A DNA stretch of 64,000 bases. Source: UBA5078 sp964538025. GTDB lineage: Bacteria; Pseudomonadota; Gammaproteobacteria; Pseudomonadales; Pseudohongiellaceae. A model generated the notes under the pieces. That model was not told where the DNA came from. It saw only the letters and a program-made list of their open reading frames with translations, and did not search any database. Every line of letters begins with the position of its first letter. Position 1 is the first letter of the stretch. The stretch spans positions 124,001 to 188,000 of the forward strand of contig CAZICZ010000007.1 in NCBI GenBank assembly GCA_964538025.1. The letters run 5' to 3'. The translations under genes and the position numbers were made by a program. Of the stretch, positions 1 through 8,568 are shown piece after piece.

Positions 1-96
1 CTCCTGAGGAAACTGGCGCGCCAGCGCGCGGGCCATCTCCAGCACACTGGCCTCTTCTTCAATCAACATCTGCACGAGTTCTCGCTTGTCTGTCAT
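1..96 (-). CDS. Unidentified protein, N-terminal fragment (cut by window edge)
   Basis: An open frame starts at ATG 96 on the minus strand and runs off the left edge after 32 codons. It is preceded by GGAG eight bases upstream, a good ribosome binding site, so the start looks real. The visible residues begin MTDKRELVQMLIEEE and form a charged, probably helical stretch with no signal peptide. I do not recognise the family from so little sequence. It is divergent to nothing on this side; the next gene leftward is outside the window. Confidence 0.5.
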   Translation of the reverse strand, partial: MTDKRELVQMLIEEEASVLEMARALARQFPQE

Positions 97-116
97 GTCA
101 CAGTCTCCGGTCAGCT

Positions 117-1046
117 TTACAAAATGGCCTTGGGGGGCCGGGCTCGGAACATCAGGGGATAGAGCAGAACAACGCCCACCAGCAGAGACGCACCGGCATA
201 GAATCCCGCGCCGAGCTCTCGCTGCTCTCCCAGAAAGAGCATGGCCAGCACAATCGCATAGAGCGGCTCCAGGTTGACTGCCAGCGCCGAGGCAAAGGCA
301 GAAAGATGGCGCAGGGCCCAGAGAGAGAGCGTAAAGGGTAGCAGGGTACACGCCACGGCGAGGAGCCCCACATAGAGAAGATCGTCTCCTCCCGGCATCG
401 CAAACCGGTCCTGCGTGGCGGGCAGGAAGGCGCCGTCTCCCGTCTGTTCAGGCCAAAACCCCAGCAGCGCCGTCAGCCCCAACACCAAAAGGCCACCGGA
501 GACCATCTCCAGCGCGGTGGCGCAAAGAGCATCGGTGCGATGGATCAATCGTTTGTTGTACGCCCCGAACAGGGCGGCCAGAAAGGCGGACACAATGCCG
601 GTGACGACCCCGATATTCATGGCATCGGGTGTGCCGCCCACGACCAGTGCCATGCCTGGCAGCACAAGCACGCCCAGCAGGAGCTCTCGGGGTGCAAAGG
701 GCTTGCCCGTCACCAGGGGTTCAATCATGCACAGAAAAACCGGAATCGTGGCCATGCAGGTTGCGGCGACCGAGGCGTTGGCAAGCTTGACCGCGCCGTA
801 AAACGTCAGCCAATGCAGCGCCACCAGCGCGCCGACACCGCAAAAAGCCAACAGATGCCGTCGGGAAAGTGTTCTGACACCGCGCCAGACGGCGGGCAGG
901 CAGAACAACAGGACAGACACCATCACCATGCGCCAGAGAACCAGTGTCAGGGCCGGCAGGGAAATCAGGCGGCCAAGGATCGCGGTGAATCCCCACATGA
1001 ACACACAGAAATGGATTTGCAGCCAAGCCTTGCGGGTTTCTGTCAT
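117..1046 (-). CDS. EamA/DMT-family transporter
   Basis: Inner-membrane exporter of the drug/metabolite transporter superfamily, about 310 residues, the usual length. The sequence shows roughly ten hydrophobic segments arranged as two EamA repeats; the first begins near residue 6 with the typical MWGFTAILGRL motif, followed by the LVLWRMVMV segment. The open frame extends to 1124, but the first 26 residues are Cys/Pro-rich and not family-like, so I take the ATG at 1046 that directly precedes the first membrane segment. Substrate cannot be told from sequence; relatives export amino acids and other small metabolites. It stands alone on the minus strand, with the short unidentified gene downstream. 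Confidence 0.85.
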   Translation of the reverse strand: MTETRKAWLQIHFCVFMWGFTAILGRLISLPALTLVLWRMVMVSVLLFCLPAVWRGVRTLSRRHLLAFCGVGALVALHWLTFYGAVKLANASVAATCMATIPVFLCMIEPLVTGKPFAPRELLLGVLVLPGMALVVGGTPDAMNIGVVTGIVSAFLAALFGAYNKRLIHRTDALCATALEMVSGGLLVLGLTALLGFWPEQTGDGAFLPATQDRFAMPGGDDLLYVGLLAVACTLLPFTLSLWALRHLSAFASALAVNLEPLYAIVLAMLFLGEQRELGAGFYAGASLLVGVVLLYPLMFRARPPKAIL

Positions 1047-1231
1047 GGCGTGAAGTTCTCGGCTCTCGAGCTGCGCGTGGCGAGGGCACATGCTGTCGGC
1101 GGACAGGCAAGTAAAGGGACGCATAGCCTAATCAAGTGCCTGCGTTTCGCCAAGCCCAATCGGCGGGTGGGGATGGAGTTTTGCCCTGGACGAAGGATAC
1201 ACTTTCCCCACGTTATTCTGGACACTCCACT

Positions 1232-1840
1232 ATGGCCCCGCAATTTCACGCTCGCCTGCTTAGCCTCGACCCGATGGTCGCTGTCTTCGATCACTATGTT
1301 GCCGATCAGGAGATCGCCCATGTGATGAAGGCTGGGGAATCATTGCTGGCACCCGCCTTGGTGACCGGCCCCAATGACGGTGTCATCAGTGAACGACGGA
1401 CTGGCCGCAACTGCTGGATTGCCCATCATCACGACGAGGTCATCGGCCGGCTCTGCGAACGCATTGCCAAGCTGGTGGGCGTGCCCCTGCCGCACGCCGA
1501 ATCCCTGCAGATGATCCACTATGGAAAGCAGCAGGAGTATGCCCCGCACTATGATGGCTGGGATGCCGACACCGAGGCAGGCCAGCGTTGTCTGCAACGG
1601 GGAGGACAACGCATCATCACCTGCCTGCTGTACATGAACGACGTGCCCGAAGGTGGCGGTACCTCGTTTCCCAAGCTGAATCTGGAAGTAGAGGCTCGCA
1701 AGGGACGCATGGTGGTCTTCCACAATTGCGCTCCCGGCAGCACCCTGCGCCACCCGAACAGCCTGCACGGGGGCATGCCGGTTCTGGACGGCGAGAAGTG
1801 GGCCTGTAACCTGTGGTTCCGCGAACGCCCCTACTGCTGA
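1232..1840 (+). CDS. 2-oxoglutarate/Fe(II) dioxygenase, prolyl 4-hydroxylase type
   Basis: A 203-residue non-haem iron dioxygenase of the prolyl-4-hydroxylase alpha-subunit fold. The iron triad is visible as H106-x-D108 (in YAPHYDGWD) and H179 (in NSLHGG), with K189 nine residues after the distal His to bind the 2-oxoglutarate carboxylate. The LLYMNDVPEGGGTSFP segment before it is typical of the family. The frame is open from 1136, but the upstream 32 residues are poor and the ATG at 1232 fits the family start. No signal peptide, so cytoplasmic. The substrate (a protein proline or a free metabolite) is unknown, and neighbours give no hint. Confidence 0.85.
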   Translation: MAPQFHARLLSLDPMVAVFDHYVADQEIAHVMKAGESLLAPALVTGPNDGVISERRTGRNCWIAHHHDEVIGRLCERIAKLVGVPLPHAESLQMIHYGKQQEYAPHYDGWDADTEAGQRCLQRGGQRIITCLLYMNDVPEGGGTSFPKLNLEVEARKGRMVVFHNCAPGSTLRHPNSLHGGMPVLDGEKWACNLWFRERPYC

Positions 1841-1934
1841 TCCTGCACGCTTGAGTCCGGCTTTGCGGGGCTTGTATGATGCGCGCTGTCTCTCGCCGGA
1901 ACGCGAGCCCCTGAGCCTCCACAAGAATCACATC

Positions 1935-3164
1935 ATGGATAATGCGCATCTGAAGTCCCGCTGGCGAGCCATGGGTCCCGGTCTCGTCATGTCATCGGCC
2001 GCCGTGGGAGGCTCCCATCTGGTCGCCTCTACCCAGGCAGGAGCCCTTTTCGGCTGGCAACTGCTGTGGCTGATTCTGCTGGTCAACCTGCTGAAATACC
2101 CCTTCTTCCGCTTTGGTGTGCATTACACGCTCAGCGAGAAGGAAACCCTGATCCAGGGCTACCTGAGGAAGGGCCGCCTGACCCTCATCGGGTTTACGGC
2201 ACTGAATCTCGTGGCCGCAGTGGTGAACACGGCGGGGGTGCTCATCCTGACGGCGAGTCTGTTGCAATACTTCATTCCCTGGCAGCTGTCGCTGACCACC
2301 CTGTGCTGGCTGCTTCTCGCGATTGCCCTGACCATCCTGCTGGCTGGCCATTACCGGCTGCTGGACCGGCTTTCTAAAGGCATTATGCTGCTGCTGACAC
2401 TGACTACCGTGCTGGCAGTCCTGATTGCCTGGCAGAACGGCCCCATGGCCCCGGCCGATTTTGAGAGCCCCTCGCCCTGGCAGCTTTCCGCGCTGGCCTT
2501 CCTGGTGGCGATGATGGGATGGATGCCCGTGCCTATCGAAATTTCGGCCATCAGTTCGCTGTGGACGCGCTCCAAGCAGAAATTGACGCCGGTCACCCTC
2601 GACGACGCTCTGTTCGATTTCAACGTGGGCTACGGTGTGGCGGTGTTCCTCGCCGTGGTTTTTCTGGCGCTCGGTGCACTGGTGCAACACGGCACCGATC
2701 AGGAAATCGCTCTGGCCAGCGGGGCGTTTGCCCAGCAGCTGGTCGCAATGTATGCCGCGACCATTGGTGACTGGACACGCTATCTCGTGGCCGGCATTGC
2801 GTTTCTGTGCATGTTTGGCACCACGCTGGCCGTCATGGACGGTTATGCGCGCACCTTGGACGATTCATTCCATTTGTTGCGGGGAACGGCAACGGATGCC
2901 ACACCATGGACACTGAATGCCTGGATCATTGCGCAGGCCTTTTCCGGCATGGGCATTATCCTGTTCTTCCAGAGTGCGCTGACGCCGATGCTCAGTTTTG
3001 CCATGACACTCGCGTTCATCACGACGCCCTTCTTTGCATGGCTCAATTTCGATCTGGTACGACACAAACCCTTGTCCAAAGGCATGACGGTGCTCGCCTG
3101 GACGGGCCTTGTCTACCTGACGGTCTTTGCGGTGGGTTATGTCGTCTGGTGGCTCAGCGCCTGA
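1935..3164 (+). CDS. Nramp-related transporter with non-canonical metal site
   Basis: A 409-residue inner-membrane protein with about eleven hydrophobic segments and the overall Nramp layout: GPG near residue 14, an FGW...LLW motif after TM1 and a half-conserved TM6. The canonical metal-binding motif DPGN of TM1 is replaced by GGSH (residues 25-28), judged by anchoring on the FG(Y/W) that follows 13 residues later. In TM6 the canonical MPH reads MPV (197-199). Classical Mn/Fe transporters need Asp and Asn in TM1 and Met in TM6, so the cargo here may differ. I chose ATG 1935 because the 28 residues before it are not family-like. Converges with the glucan synthase gene. Confidence 0.8.
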   Translation: MDNAHLKSRWRAMGPGLVMSSAAVGGSHLVASTQAGALFGWQLLWLILLVNLLKYPFFRFGVHYTLSEKETLIQGYLRKGRLTLIGFTALNLVAAVVNTAGVLILTASLLQYFIPWQLSLTTLCWLLLAIALTILLAGHYRLLDRLSKGIMLLLTLTTVLAVLIAWQNGPMAPADFESPSPWQLSALAFLVAMMGWMPVPIEISAISSLWTRSKQKLTPVTLDDALFDFNVGYGVAVFLAVVFLALGALVQHGTDQEIALASGAFAQQLVAMYAATIGDWTRYLVAGIAFLCMFGTTLAVMDGYARTLDDSFHLLRGTATDATPWTLNAWIIAQAFSGMGIILFFQSALTPMLSFAMTLAFITTPFFAWLNFDLVRHKPLSKGMTVLAWTGLVYLTVFAVGYVVWWLSA

Positions 3165-3181
3165 GCGCTGCCGGACAAGGC

Positions 3182-3207
3182 GGGGGCGGACGTTAGCATC
3201 CGCCCCC
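3182..3207. terminator. GC-rich hairpin between convergent genes
   Basis: Perfect 9-bp inverted repeat (GGGGGCGGA at 3182-3190, TCCGCCCCC at 3199-3207) with an 8-nt loop, sitting between the stops of the Nramp-like and glucan-synthase genes. There is no T-tract on either side, so termination is likely but intrinsic termination is not certain. Confidence 0.45.
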
Positions 3208-3218
3208 CCGTGCAGGAA

Positions 3219-5825
3219 TCACGTCCCGCGGACGAAAAGATTGCGCTTGATACTGCCGCCCAGCAGATGGGCGGGCCAGCGGAACGCGCTGACGAAGGAC
3301 ACCAGTACGGCAGCCGCATAGGGAATTGCCTGAATCATCAACACCACGCTCCAGATGCGCAGATCCGGGCTGCCGAACTCGCGCGGCAACAGCGTCAGCA
3401 TCAATACCACGGCCAACAGGCTCATCAGCATCAGCCCCTCCTCCCGCACTGCCAGCAAGGCTTCACGCAGGGCCGAAGGTTTGACCATTTTCGGGGTGCG
3501 GATAAACGGCATATCGTCGGTGAACAAGCCCTTCAGCGTTGCCAGCCCGACGGTATGGGACAGTGCCAGCCCGGCAATGGCCGCGGCCGCTGTCTGTCGC
3601 AGGTTCGCCTTCACGCGTGAGCGGTACAGATAGACCATCTTCGACAGCTTGAACACAAACAGTGACAAGGGCAGCACGGAGAACATCACCAGCGGCGCGT
3701 CAATCTGCGTCGGGGACACAATCATCGCCAGCGACCAGGCAATCGCCGCAATGTTAAAGACCAGGTTGAAGCCATCGGCGATCCACGGCAGCCAGCCGGC
3801 GAGAAAATGATAGCGCTGGCCGTTGGTCAGCGATGACGCCTTGGTGCTGAACAGCTCCGCGGTGTGCTTGCGCAGAATCTGCATCGCACCATAGGCCCAG
3901 CGGAAGCGCTGCTTCTTGTAATCGATAAAGGTGTCCGGCATCAGACCGCGGCCGTAGCTGTAAGAAAGATACATGGCCTCATAGCCCGCCTCAAAAATGC
4001 GCAGACCGAGTTCCGCGTCTTCCGTGATGCACCATTCACCCCAGCCCCCCACTTCCTCCAGCGCACGGCGTCGCACAAGCGTCATCGTGCCATGCTGGAT
4101 GATGGCGTTGCGCTCGTTGCGCGTCACCATGCCGATCTCGAAGAAGCCTCGGTATTCGGCGAAACACATGGACTTGAACGCATTGTCATCCTGATCGCGG
4201 TAATCCTGCGGAGACTGCACGATCGCCATGCGCGGGTTCTCGAACGCGCCCACCAGATCGCTCAGCCAGTTCGGTTCCACCTGGTAATCACTGTCGATGG
4301 CGGCAATGATCTGTGCATCCGGATGCGTATGACGCAGGGCGAAGTTCAGCGCACCCGCCTTGAACCCGGACAGGGGAGCCACATGGAAAAAGCGGAACCT
4401 GGCACCCAGCTGCGCACAGTGACGCTCGACTGGACGCCACACGGCCTCGTCGCGGGTATTGTTGTCGATCACCAGCACTTCAAAATCCGGGTAATCCAAG
4501 GCCGCCAGGGCATTCAGAGTTTCGATCATCATGTCGGCCGGCTCGTTATACGCAGGCACATGGATTGACACCTTGGGCACGTAATCGGAACTGCGGCGGC
4601 CGGGTTTCATCTGACGTCGCCGGAAGGTATACCAGTGCGCCTCGGCCCACTCGTGTGCCTCGGTCAGCAAAATGGTCACCACACCCAGCATGCCGATGAC
4701 GAGCAACACGCCGACAATCATCGAGGTGAGCGTAAGGTACTGCTGGGAATAGTCATAGATGATCCATACCAGAACGGTTGCCGTGCCGGAGGCCACCAGC
4801 GCCATCAATCCATAGCCCTTTGTCTTGAGGGTCTTGCTGTTGAAACAGAACAAGCCCAGCATGATCACCGAGGTCAGAATCGAGATCACGGCGAGCACGT
4901 GCCAGTCGGGAACGCGAACGATCGGTTCTGCAAACGAAAACTTGGGATTGCGATCCACATCGTAGACACCCCAGTAGGCACCCACGCCGCCTTCGTTCTG
5001 CGCCTTCCACGGCTGGTCGAAGGCTTCCATCAGGAAATAGTCGTACTTTTCTTCCTGAGCACGGTGCAGAAACCGGCGGAGAAACAGGGCTTCGTTAGCC
5101 TCGCTGGCGACCGCCGCCTCGCGGGTTCGACCGTCGGAGGGCCACCCCACTTCGCCGATCATGATCGGTTTATCGGGGAAGAGTGCTTTCAGCTCATTCA
5201 TCCGCGTGACAATGTAGTCCACGGAACTGTCGGCACTGATGCCTTCCCAATACGGCAGCATGTGGACGCTTATAAAATCGACATGCTCGGCAAGCTCCGG
5301 ATAGCGCACCCACACATGCCAGGGTTCCGCTGTGCTGACGGGCTGGGTGACATTGGCGCGAACACGGTCCAGCAGAACGGCCAGATCGCTGACGCTGAAT
5401 TCGCCCCGCAGGAATGTCTCGTTGCCCACCATGACGTGGGTGATATTGGAATGTCTGTTTGCGAGCGCGATACCCGCCTCGATTTCCTGCTGGTTCACCA
5501 GCGTGTCAGTGCCCAGCCAGATTCCCAGCGTGACATCCATGCCGTACTCGCGTGCAATCGCCGGAATCTCTGCCAGGGTTCCCAGACTGGAATAAGTGCG
5601 CAAGGCGCGGGCTTTAGGGGCCAGCAGGGCCACGTCGGAGCGAATCTCCTCCGTCGTGGGCATGATATTGAAGATGGCATCCTGACCACGCTGGAAGGGA
5701 GAAAAAGCGAATCCGCCGATCTCCTCCGGCCAGGGCACCACTTCTGTCGGGCGATTGATCAACGCCCAGGTAATAAAGGTCACAACTGCGAATGCTAACG
5801 CTACAAAAACAGTCGAAAGACGCAT
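3219..5825 (-). CDS. ndvB: GH17-GT2 fusion beta-glucan synthase, NdvB-like
   Basis: An 868-residue inner-membrane enzyme combining a periplasmic glycoside hydrolase 17 domain with a cytoplasmic processive glycosyltransferase 2. Residues 1-22 are a membrane anchor; the GH17 domain follows with acid/base E136 in VGNE and nucleophile E225 in IGEVGWPS. Three membrane segments near 308-390 lead to the GT2 domain: HVPAYNEP at 422, DSD at 511-513, TED at 601-603 and QRFRW at 639-643, then four C-terminal membrane helices. This matches Pseudomonas NdvB in size and order, which makes cyclic beta-(1,3)-glucan; GT2 would polymerise from UDP-glucose and GH17 transglycosylate or cyclise. The product here is inferred. 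Single gene with its own AT-rich upstream region (5826-5990). Confidence 0.85.
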   Translation of the reverse strand: MRLSTVFVALAFAVVTFITWALINRPTEVVPWPEEIGGFAFSPFQRGQDAIFNIMPTTEEIRSDVALLAPKARALRTYSSLGTLAEIPAIAREYGMDVTLGIWLGTDTLVNQQEIEAGIALANRHSNITHVMVGNETFLRGEFSVSDLAVLLDRVRANVTQPVSTAEPWHVWVRYPELAEHVDFISVHMLPYWEGISADSSVDYIVTRMNELKALFPDKPIMIGEVGWPSDGRTREAAVASEANEALFLRRFLHRAQEEKYDYFLMEAFDQPWKAQNEGGVGAYWGVYDVDRNPKFSFAEPIVRVPDWHVLAVISILTSVIMLGLFCFNSKTLKTKGYGLMALVASGTATVLVWIIYDYSQQYLTLTSMIVGVLLVIGMLGVVTILLTEAHEWAEAHWYTFRRRQMKPGRRSSDYVPKVSIHVPAYNEPADMMIETLNALAALDYPDFEVLVIDNNTRDEAVWRPVERHCAQLGARFRFFHVAPLSGFKAGALNFALRHTHPDAQIIAAIDSDYQVEPNWLSDLVGAFENPRMAIVQSPQDYRDQDDNAFKSMCFAEYRGFFEIGMVTRNERNAIIQHGTMTLVRRRALEEVGGWGEWCITEDAELGLRIFEAGYEAMYLSYSYGRGLMPDTFIDYKKQRFRWAYGAMQILRKHTAELFSTKASSLTNGQRYHFLAGWLPWIADGFNLVFNIAAIAWSLAMIVSPTQIDAPLVMFSVLPLSLFVFKLSKMVYLYRSRVKANLRQTAAAAIAGLALSHTVGLATLKGLFTDDMPFIRTPKMVKPSALREALLAVREEGLMLMSLLAVVLMLTLLPREFGSPDLRIWSVVLMIQAIPYAAAVLVSFVSAFRWPAHLLGGSIKRNLFVRGT

Positions 5826-6078
5826 GGACTAGGAACCAAAATAGTGAAATGGATGGGCTGGGCAAACGGCGCGCATACTAGTGATACGCCCTACCCCGGT
5901 CAATAGATCGACAGACTATATTTTTTCATTGAAACCTCTTGCAACTCGTTGGTTTTTCAAAAAAATAAAGGATTCGCCAGAATGCAGCCTCCCGCGCTAG
6001 AGTGAACGCACGTTTTTAGTGCGTCCTGTGAATTTTTGCCCCAGTAAATTACATCGTTCAGTCCAAAAGGAAGTGCTC

Positions 6079-6765
6079 ATGCCTCGTCTGCTCCCCATCT
6101 GTCTCGGCCTCCTGCTCCTGCTCACCGGCACCAGTGCCTTTGCTGAAAAACGGGACATTCCCCTGGCGGATGGCCGTCACCTTGTGGTGTATCTGCTGAT
6201 GCCCCCCGCTTCCGTGCGCGAAAAGCCGCCCCTGGTGGTGATGATGCCGGGCGGCAGCGGAGAAGACGCCCTCGCACGGGATCTGCAGTACTGGCTGGGC
6301 GAGGAATTTTTGCAGCGTGGCTTTGCCGTGGTCATCCCCGTGTCGCCAAACGGACGCTCCTTTCGGGGCGTCAATAATGCGCTGATACCCATGCTGATTG
6401 ACGCGATGCAAGAAACCTTCCAGATTGGTGACGACAAGACCCTGCTAGTCGGCATTTCCAATGGGGGCATGTCCGCCGTCGAAATTGCCGCCGCCGCACC
6501 GGAACGAATTCGCGGCATCGTGGCGGTACCGGCATTGGTGCCACGTGGCCTCGACGTTTCTGCGCTGGCAGGCATGCCGATCTATCTGCGGATCGGTGAT
6601 CAGGATGAAATGAGCTGGTCGGGACAACTGGAGGAAACAGCGGACACCCTGCGCGCCGCCGGTGCACAGGTTGATGCGGGGCTCGTGTTCATGGCTCCCC
6701 ACATGTTTCAGATGGAATGGGAAACGTTGGATCCCTGGCTGGCCGCACTGCCGACGACACCCTGA
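6079..6765 (+). CDS. Exported alpha/beta hydrolase (dienelactone hydrolase/esterase-like)
   Basis: A 228-residue secreted hydrolase. Residues 1-22 are a clear signal peptide ending TSAFA-E. The alpha/beta-hydrolase elements are VVMMPGGSG (oxyanion region, 53-61), the nucleophile elbow GISNG with S127, an acid candidate at D174 or D176 in RIGDQDE, and H208 in APHMF. The start at ATG 6079 is fixed by AAGGA eight bases upstream and by the signal peptide; the frame is open further back. It resembles phospholipase/carboxylesterase and feruloyl-esterase-like proteins but I cannot assign a substrate. It converges on fabV and has no operon partner. Confidence 0.75.
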   Translation: MPRLLPICLGLLLLLTGTSAFAEKRDIPLADGRHLVVYLLMPPASVREKPPLVVMMPGGSGEDALARDLQYWLGEEFLQRGFAVVIPVSPNGRSFRGVNNALIPMLIDAMQETFQIGDDKTLLVGISNGGMSAVEIAAAAPERIRGIVAVPALVPRGLDVSALAGMPIYLRIGDQDEMSWSGQLEETADTLRAAGAQVDAGLVFMAPHMFQMEWETLDPWLAALPTTP

Positions 6766-6803
6766 CACGGACGCATCGCGCTGCGCGGCACTGGGGACCT
6801 CTC

Positions 6804-7988
6804 TCAGAAGTTGTGGTCGACCAGAGGACTGATGTCAGCGTCGTAGTCCACGCCCTGGATGCCAAAGCCGAACAGCTTAAGAAAATCACGCTGGTAGGTC
6901 GCAAAATCGGTGAGCTCAAACAAGTTCTCTTCGGTCACCTGCGGCCAGATCGCTTCCACACGCGCCTGTACCGAGGGCGCCAGTTCCTTGTCGTCTACCC
7001 GGAATCGCCTCTGGGCATCCAGCCGCGGTACATCGCTGTAGAGGCATTCGGTAAACAGGCGCTGCAGCTGTTCAATACATCCTTCGTTGGTGCCGTCCTC
7101 TTTCATCACCTTGATCAAGATGGACAAGTACAGGGGCATCACGGGAATCGCCGAGCTTGCCTGCGTCACCAGCGCCTTGAGCACAGACACGCGGGCATCG
7201 CCCTGAATCATTTTCAGTGAGGACTGAATAGCACGGGCGGCACGATCCAGATCTTCCTTGGCCTTGCCAATGGTGGCGTGACCGTAGATCGGCCAGGTGA
7301 GCTTGTCCCCGAGATAGGTATAGGCAACGGTCTGGCAGGCATCCGCGAGAAGATCGGCCTCCAGCAGGGCCTGCATCCACAGCTCCCAGTCTTCCCCGCC
7401 CATGACCTTGACGGTGGCAGCAATCTCTTCGTCGCTGGCGGCCTCCACCGTTACCTCTGACACTTTGAGGCTATCGGTGTTCAGGTTCTTGGCGGTATAC
7501 GCCTGTCCAATCGGTTTCAGGACGGAGGAATACACCTCGCCGGTGACCGGATCCGTGCGACGTGGCGCGGCAAGGCTGTAGACCACCAGGTCCAGCTTGC
7601 CCATGTCCTGTTTCAGCGCGGCAATCACGTCATCCTTGCAGGCCTGTGAAAACGCATCACCGTTGATGGTTTTGGCATAGAGACCCGCGGCTTCGGCCTG
7701 TGCATGGAAAGCGGCCGTATTGTAGTAGCCTGCCGACGCTGTCTTGGCGTCCGTTGGAGGTTTTTCGAAACAGACCCCCAATGTCTTTGCACCGCTGCCA
7801 AAGGCTGCGGTGATGCGGGACGCCAGGCCATAGCCAGTGGAGCAGCCCAGCACCAGCACATTCTTCGGGCCTCCTGCGATGGCACCCTGTGCCTTGGTGT
7901 ACGCGATCTGCTCGGCCACATTGGCGGCACACCCTTGCGGGTGCGCATTGATACAAATGAAACCGCGAACTTTTGGCTTGATAATCAT
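6804..7988 (-). CDS. fabV: Trans-2-enoyl-[ACP/CoA] reductase FabV
   Basis: NADH-dependent enoyl reductase that finishes each cycle of fatty acid elongation; 394 residues, the normal FabV length. The N-terminus IIKPKVRGF and the NAHPQGC motif are diagnostic. The extended SDR active site Tyr-x8-Lys is present as Y235 and K244, and the nucleotide-binding motif is VLVLGCSTGYG (45-55). ATG 7988 is preceded by AAAGGA at good spacing and is preferred to the six-codon longer frame. Known FabV enzymes are insensitive to triclosan, unlike FabI. Transcribed alone from a promoter that overlaps the rpsT promoter. Confidence 0.95.
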   Translation of the reverse strand: MIIKPKVRGFICINAHPQGCAANVAEQIAYTKAQGAIAGGPKNVLVLGCSTGYGLASRITAAFGSGAKTLGVCFEKPPTDAKTASAGYYNTAAFHAQAEAAGLYAKTINGDAFSQACKDDVIAALKQDMGKLDLVVYSLAAPRRTDPVTGEVYSSVLKPIGQAYTAKNLNTDSLKVSEVTVEAASDEEIAATVKVMGGEDWELWMQALLEADLLADACQTVAYTYLGDKLTWPIYGHATIGKAKEDLDRAARAIQSSLKMIQGDARVSVLKALVTQASSAIPVMPLYLSILIKVMKEDGTNEGCIEQLQRLFTECLYSDVPRLDAQRRFRVDDKELAPSVQARVEAIWPQVTEENLFELTDFATYQRDFLKLFGFGIQGVDYDADISPLVDHNF

Positions 7989-8062
7989 AGGGGGTCCTTT
8001 TTCCATTAAAATCTGAGGCTTGAGTCACGCTGCGTGCGCGTTCCGGCCCACTAAAGGCGGCC

Positions 8063-8090
8063 ATTATAGTGCCGAATGCAGCCTTGACAA
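8063..8090 (-). promoter_or_regulatory. Candidate sigma-70 promoter of fabV
   Basis: On the minus strand a perfect -10 TATAAT (8063-8068) lies 16 bp from TTGTCA (8085-8090). Its -35 region physically overlaps that of the divergent rpsT promoter. Confidence 0.6.
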
Positions 8091-8112
8091 CACCCGTTTA
8101 AGTCGGCATAGT
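8084..8112 (+). promoter_or_regulatory. Candidate sigma-70 promoter of rpsT
   Basis: TTGACA (8084-8089), 17-bp spacer, CATAGT (8107-8112). The consensus -35 and spacing suit a strongly expressed ribosomal protein gene; it leaves a leader of about 105 nt before the TTG start. Confidence 0.6.
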
Positions 8113-8135
8113 ACTGCGTCTTAAATTCGGCCGCC

Positions 8136-8154
8136 CAGACAGTGTGACTGTCTG
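8136..8154 (+). other. Hairpin in the rpsT 5' leader
   Basis: Perfect 8-bp inverted repeat CAGACAGT / ACTGTCTG with a 3-nt loop inside the predicted rpsT leader. S20 autoregulates translation of its own message in E. coli; this stem could serve a similar role or mRNA stability, but that is inference. Confidence 0.4.
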
Positions 8155-8224
8155 CCAGAACCCAGAAAGGGCTGGTGAAAGCACCGACAACCGATTACAC
8201 CGTGATGCATTAAAGGAGCACCAG

Positions 8225-8494
8225 TTGGCTAACTCTGCACAAGCTCGAAAGCGCGCCCGTCAGGGGGAAGTACGTCGTCGCCACAACGCAAGCTTTCGCT
8301 CTATGGTTCGTACCTACCTGAAGAAAGTTATTGCCGCGATCCAGACAGGGGATTATGACAAGGCAACCACCGCCTATCAGGCAGCGGTGCCCGTGATCGA
8401 CCGCATGGCGGACAAAGGCATCATTCACAAGAACAAGGCTGCCCGTCACAAGAGCCGCCTGAACGCAGCCGTGCTGGCCCTCAAAGCCGCCTGA
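8225..8494 (+). CDS. rpsT: 30S ribosomal protein S20 (TTG start)
   Basis: S20 binds 16S rRNA early in small-subunit assembly. The protein (89 residues) is very basic at the N-terminus (ANSAQARKRARQGE) and contains the family segments ASFRSMVRTYLKKV and GIIHKNKAARHKSRL. The start is TTG at 8225, seven bases after GGAG; no ATG fits, and the E. coli gene also begins with TTG, so a weak start codon appears to be conserved as part of its translational control. The open frame back to 8144 is leader. Followed by an intrinsic terminator. Confidence 0.97.
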   Translation: MANSAQARKRARQGEVRRRHNASFRSMVRTYLKKVIAAIQTGDYDKATTAYQAAVPVIDRMADKGIIHKNKAARHKSRLNAAVLALKAA

Positions 8495-8515
8495 TTTTCG
8501 CGTTTGCTTCTGCCT

Positions 8516-8543
8516 AAAAAAAACCGGCGTCAGCCGGTTTTTT
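8516..8543. terminator. Bidirectional intrinsic terminator (rpsT / proB)
   Basis: AACCGGC / GCCGGTT stem with A-tract on the left and T-tract on the right (8516-8543), so it can end both rpsT on the plus strand and proB on the minus strand. Confidence 0.85.
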
Positions 8544-8568
8544 CATGCCCGCAAAAATGTCATTCCCC

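Noticed and set aside
4635..5798. 387-codon open frame opposite the glucan synthase
   Set aside because: Same reason: the minus strand carries intact GH17 and GT2 motifs.
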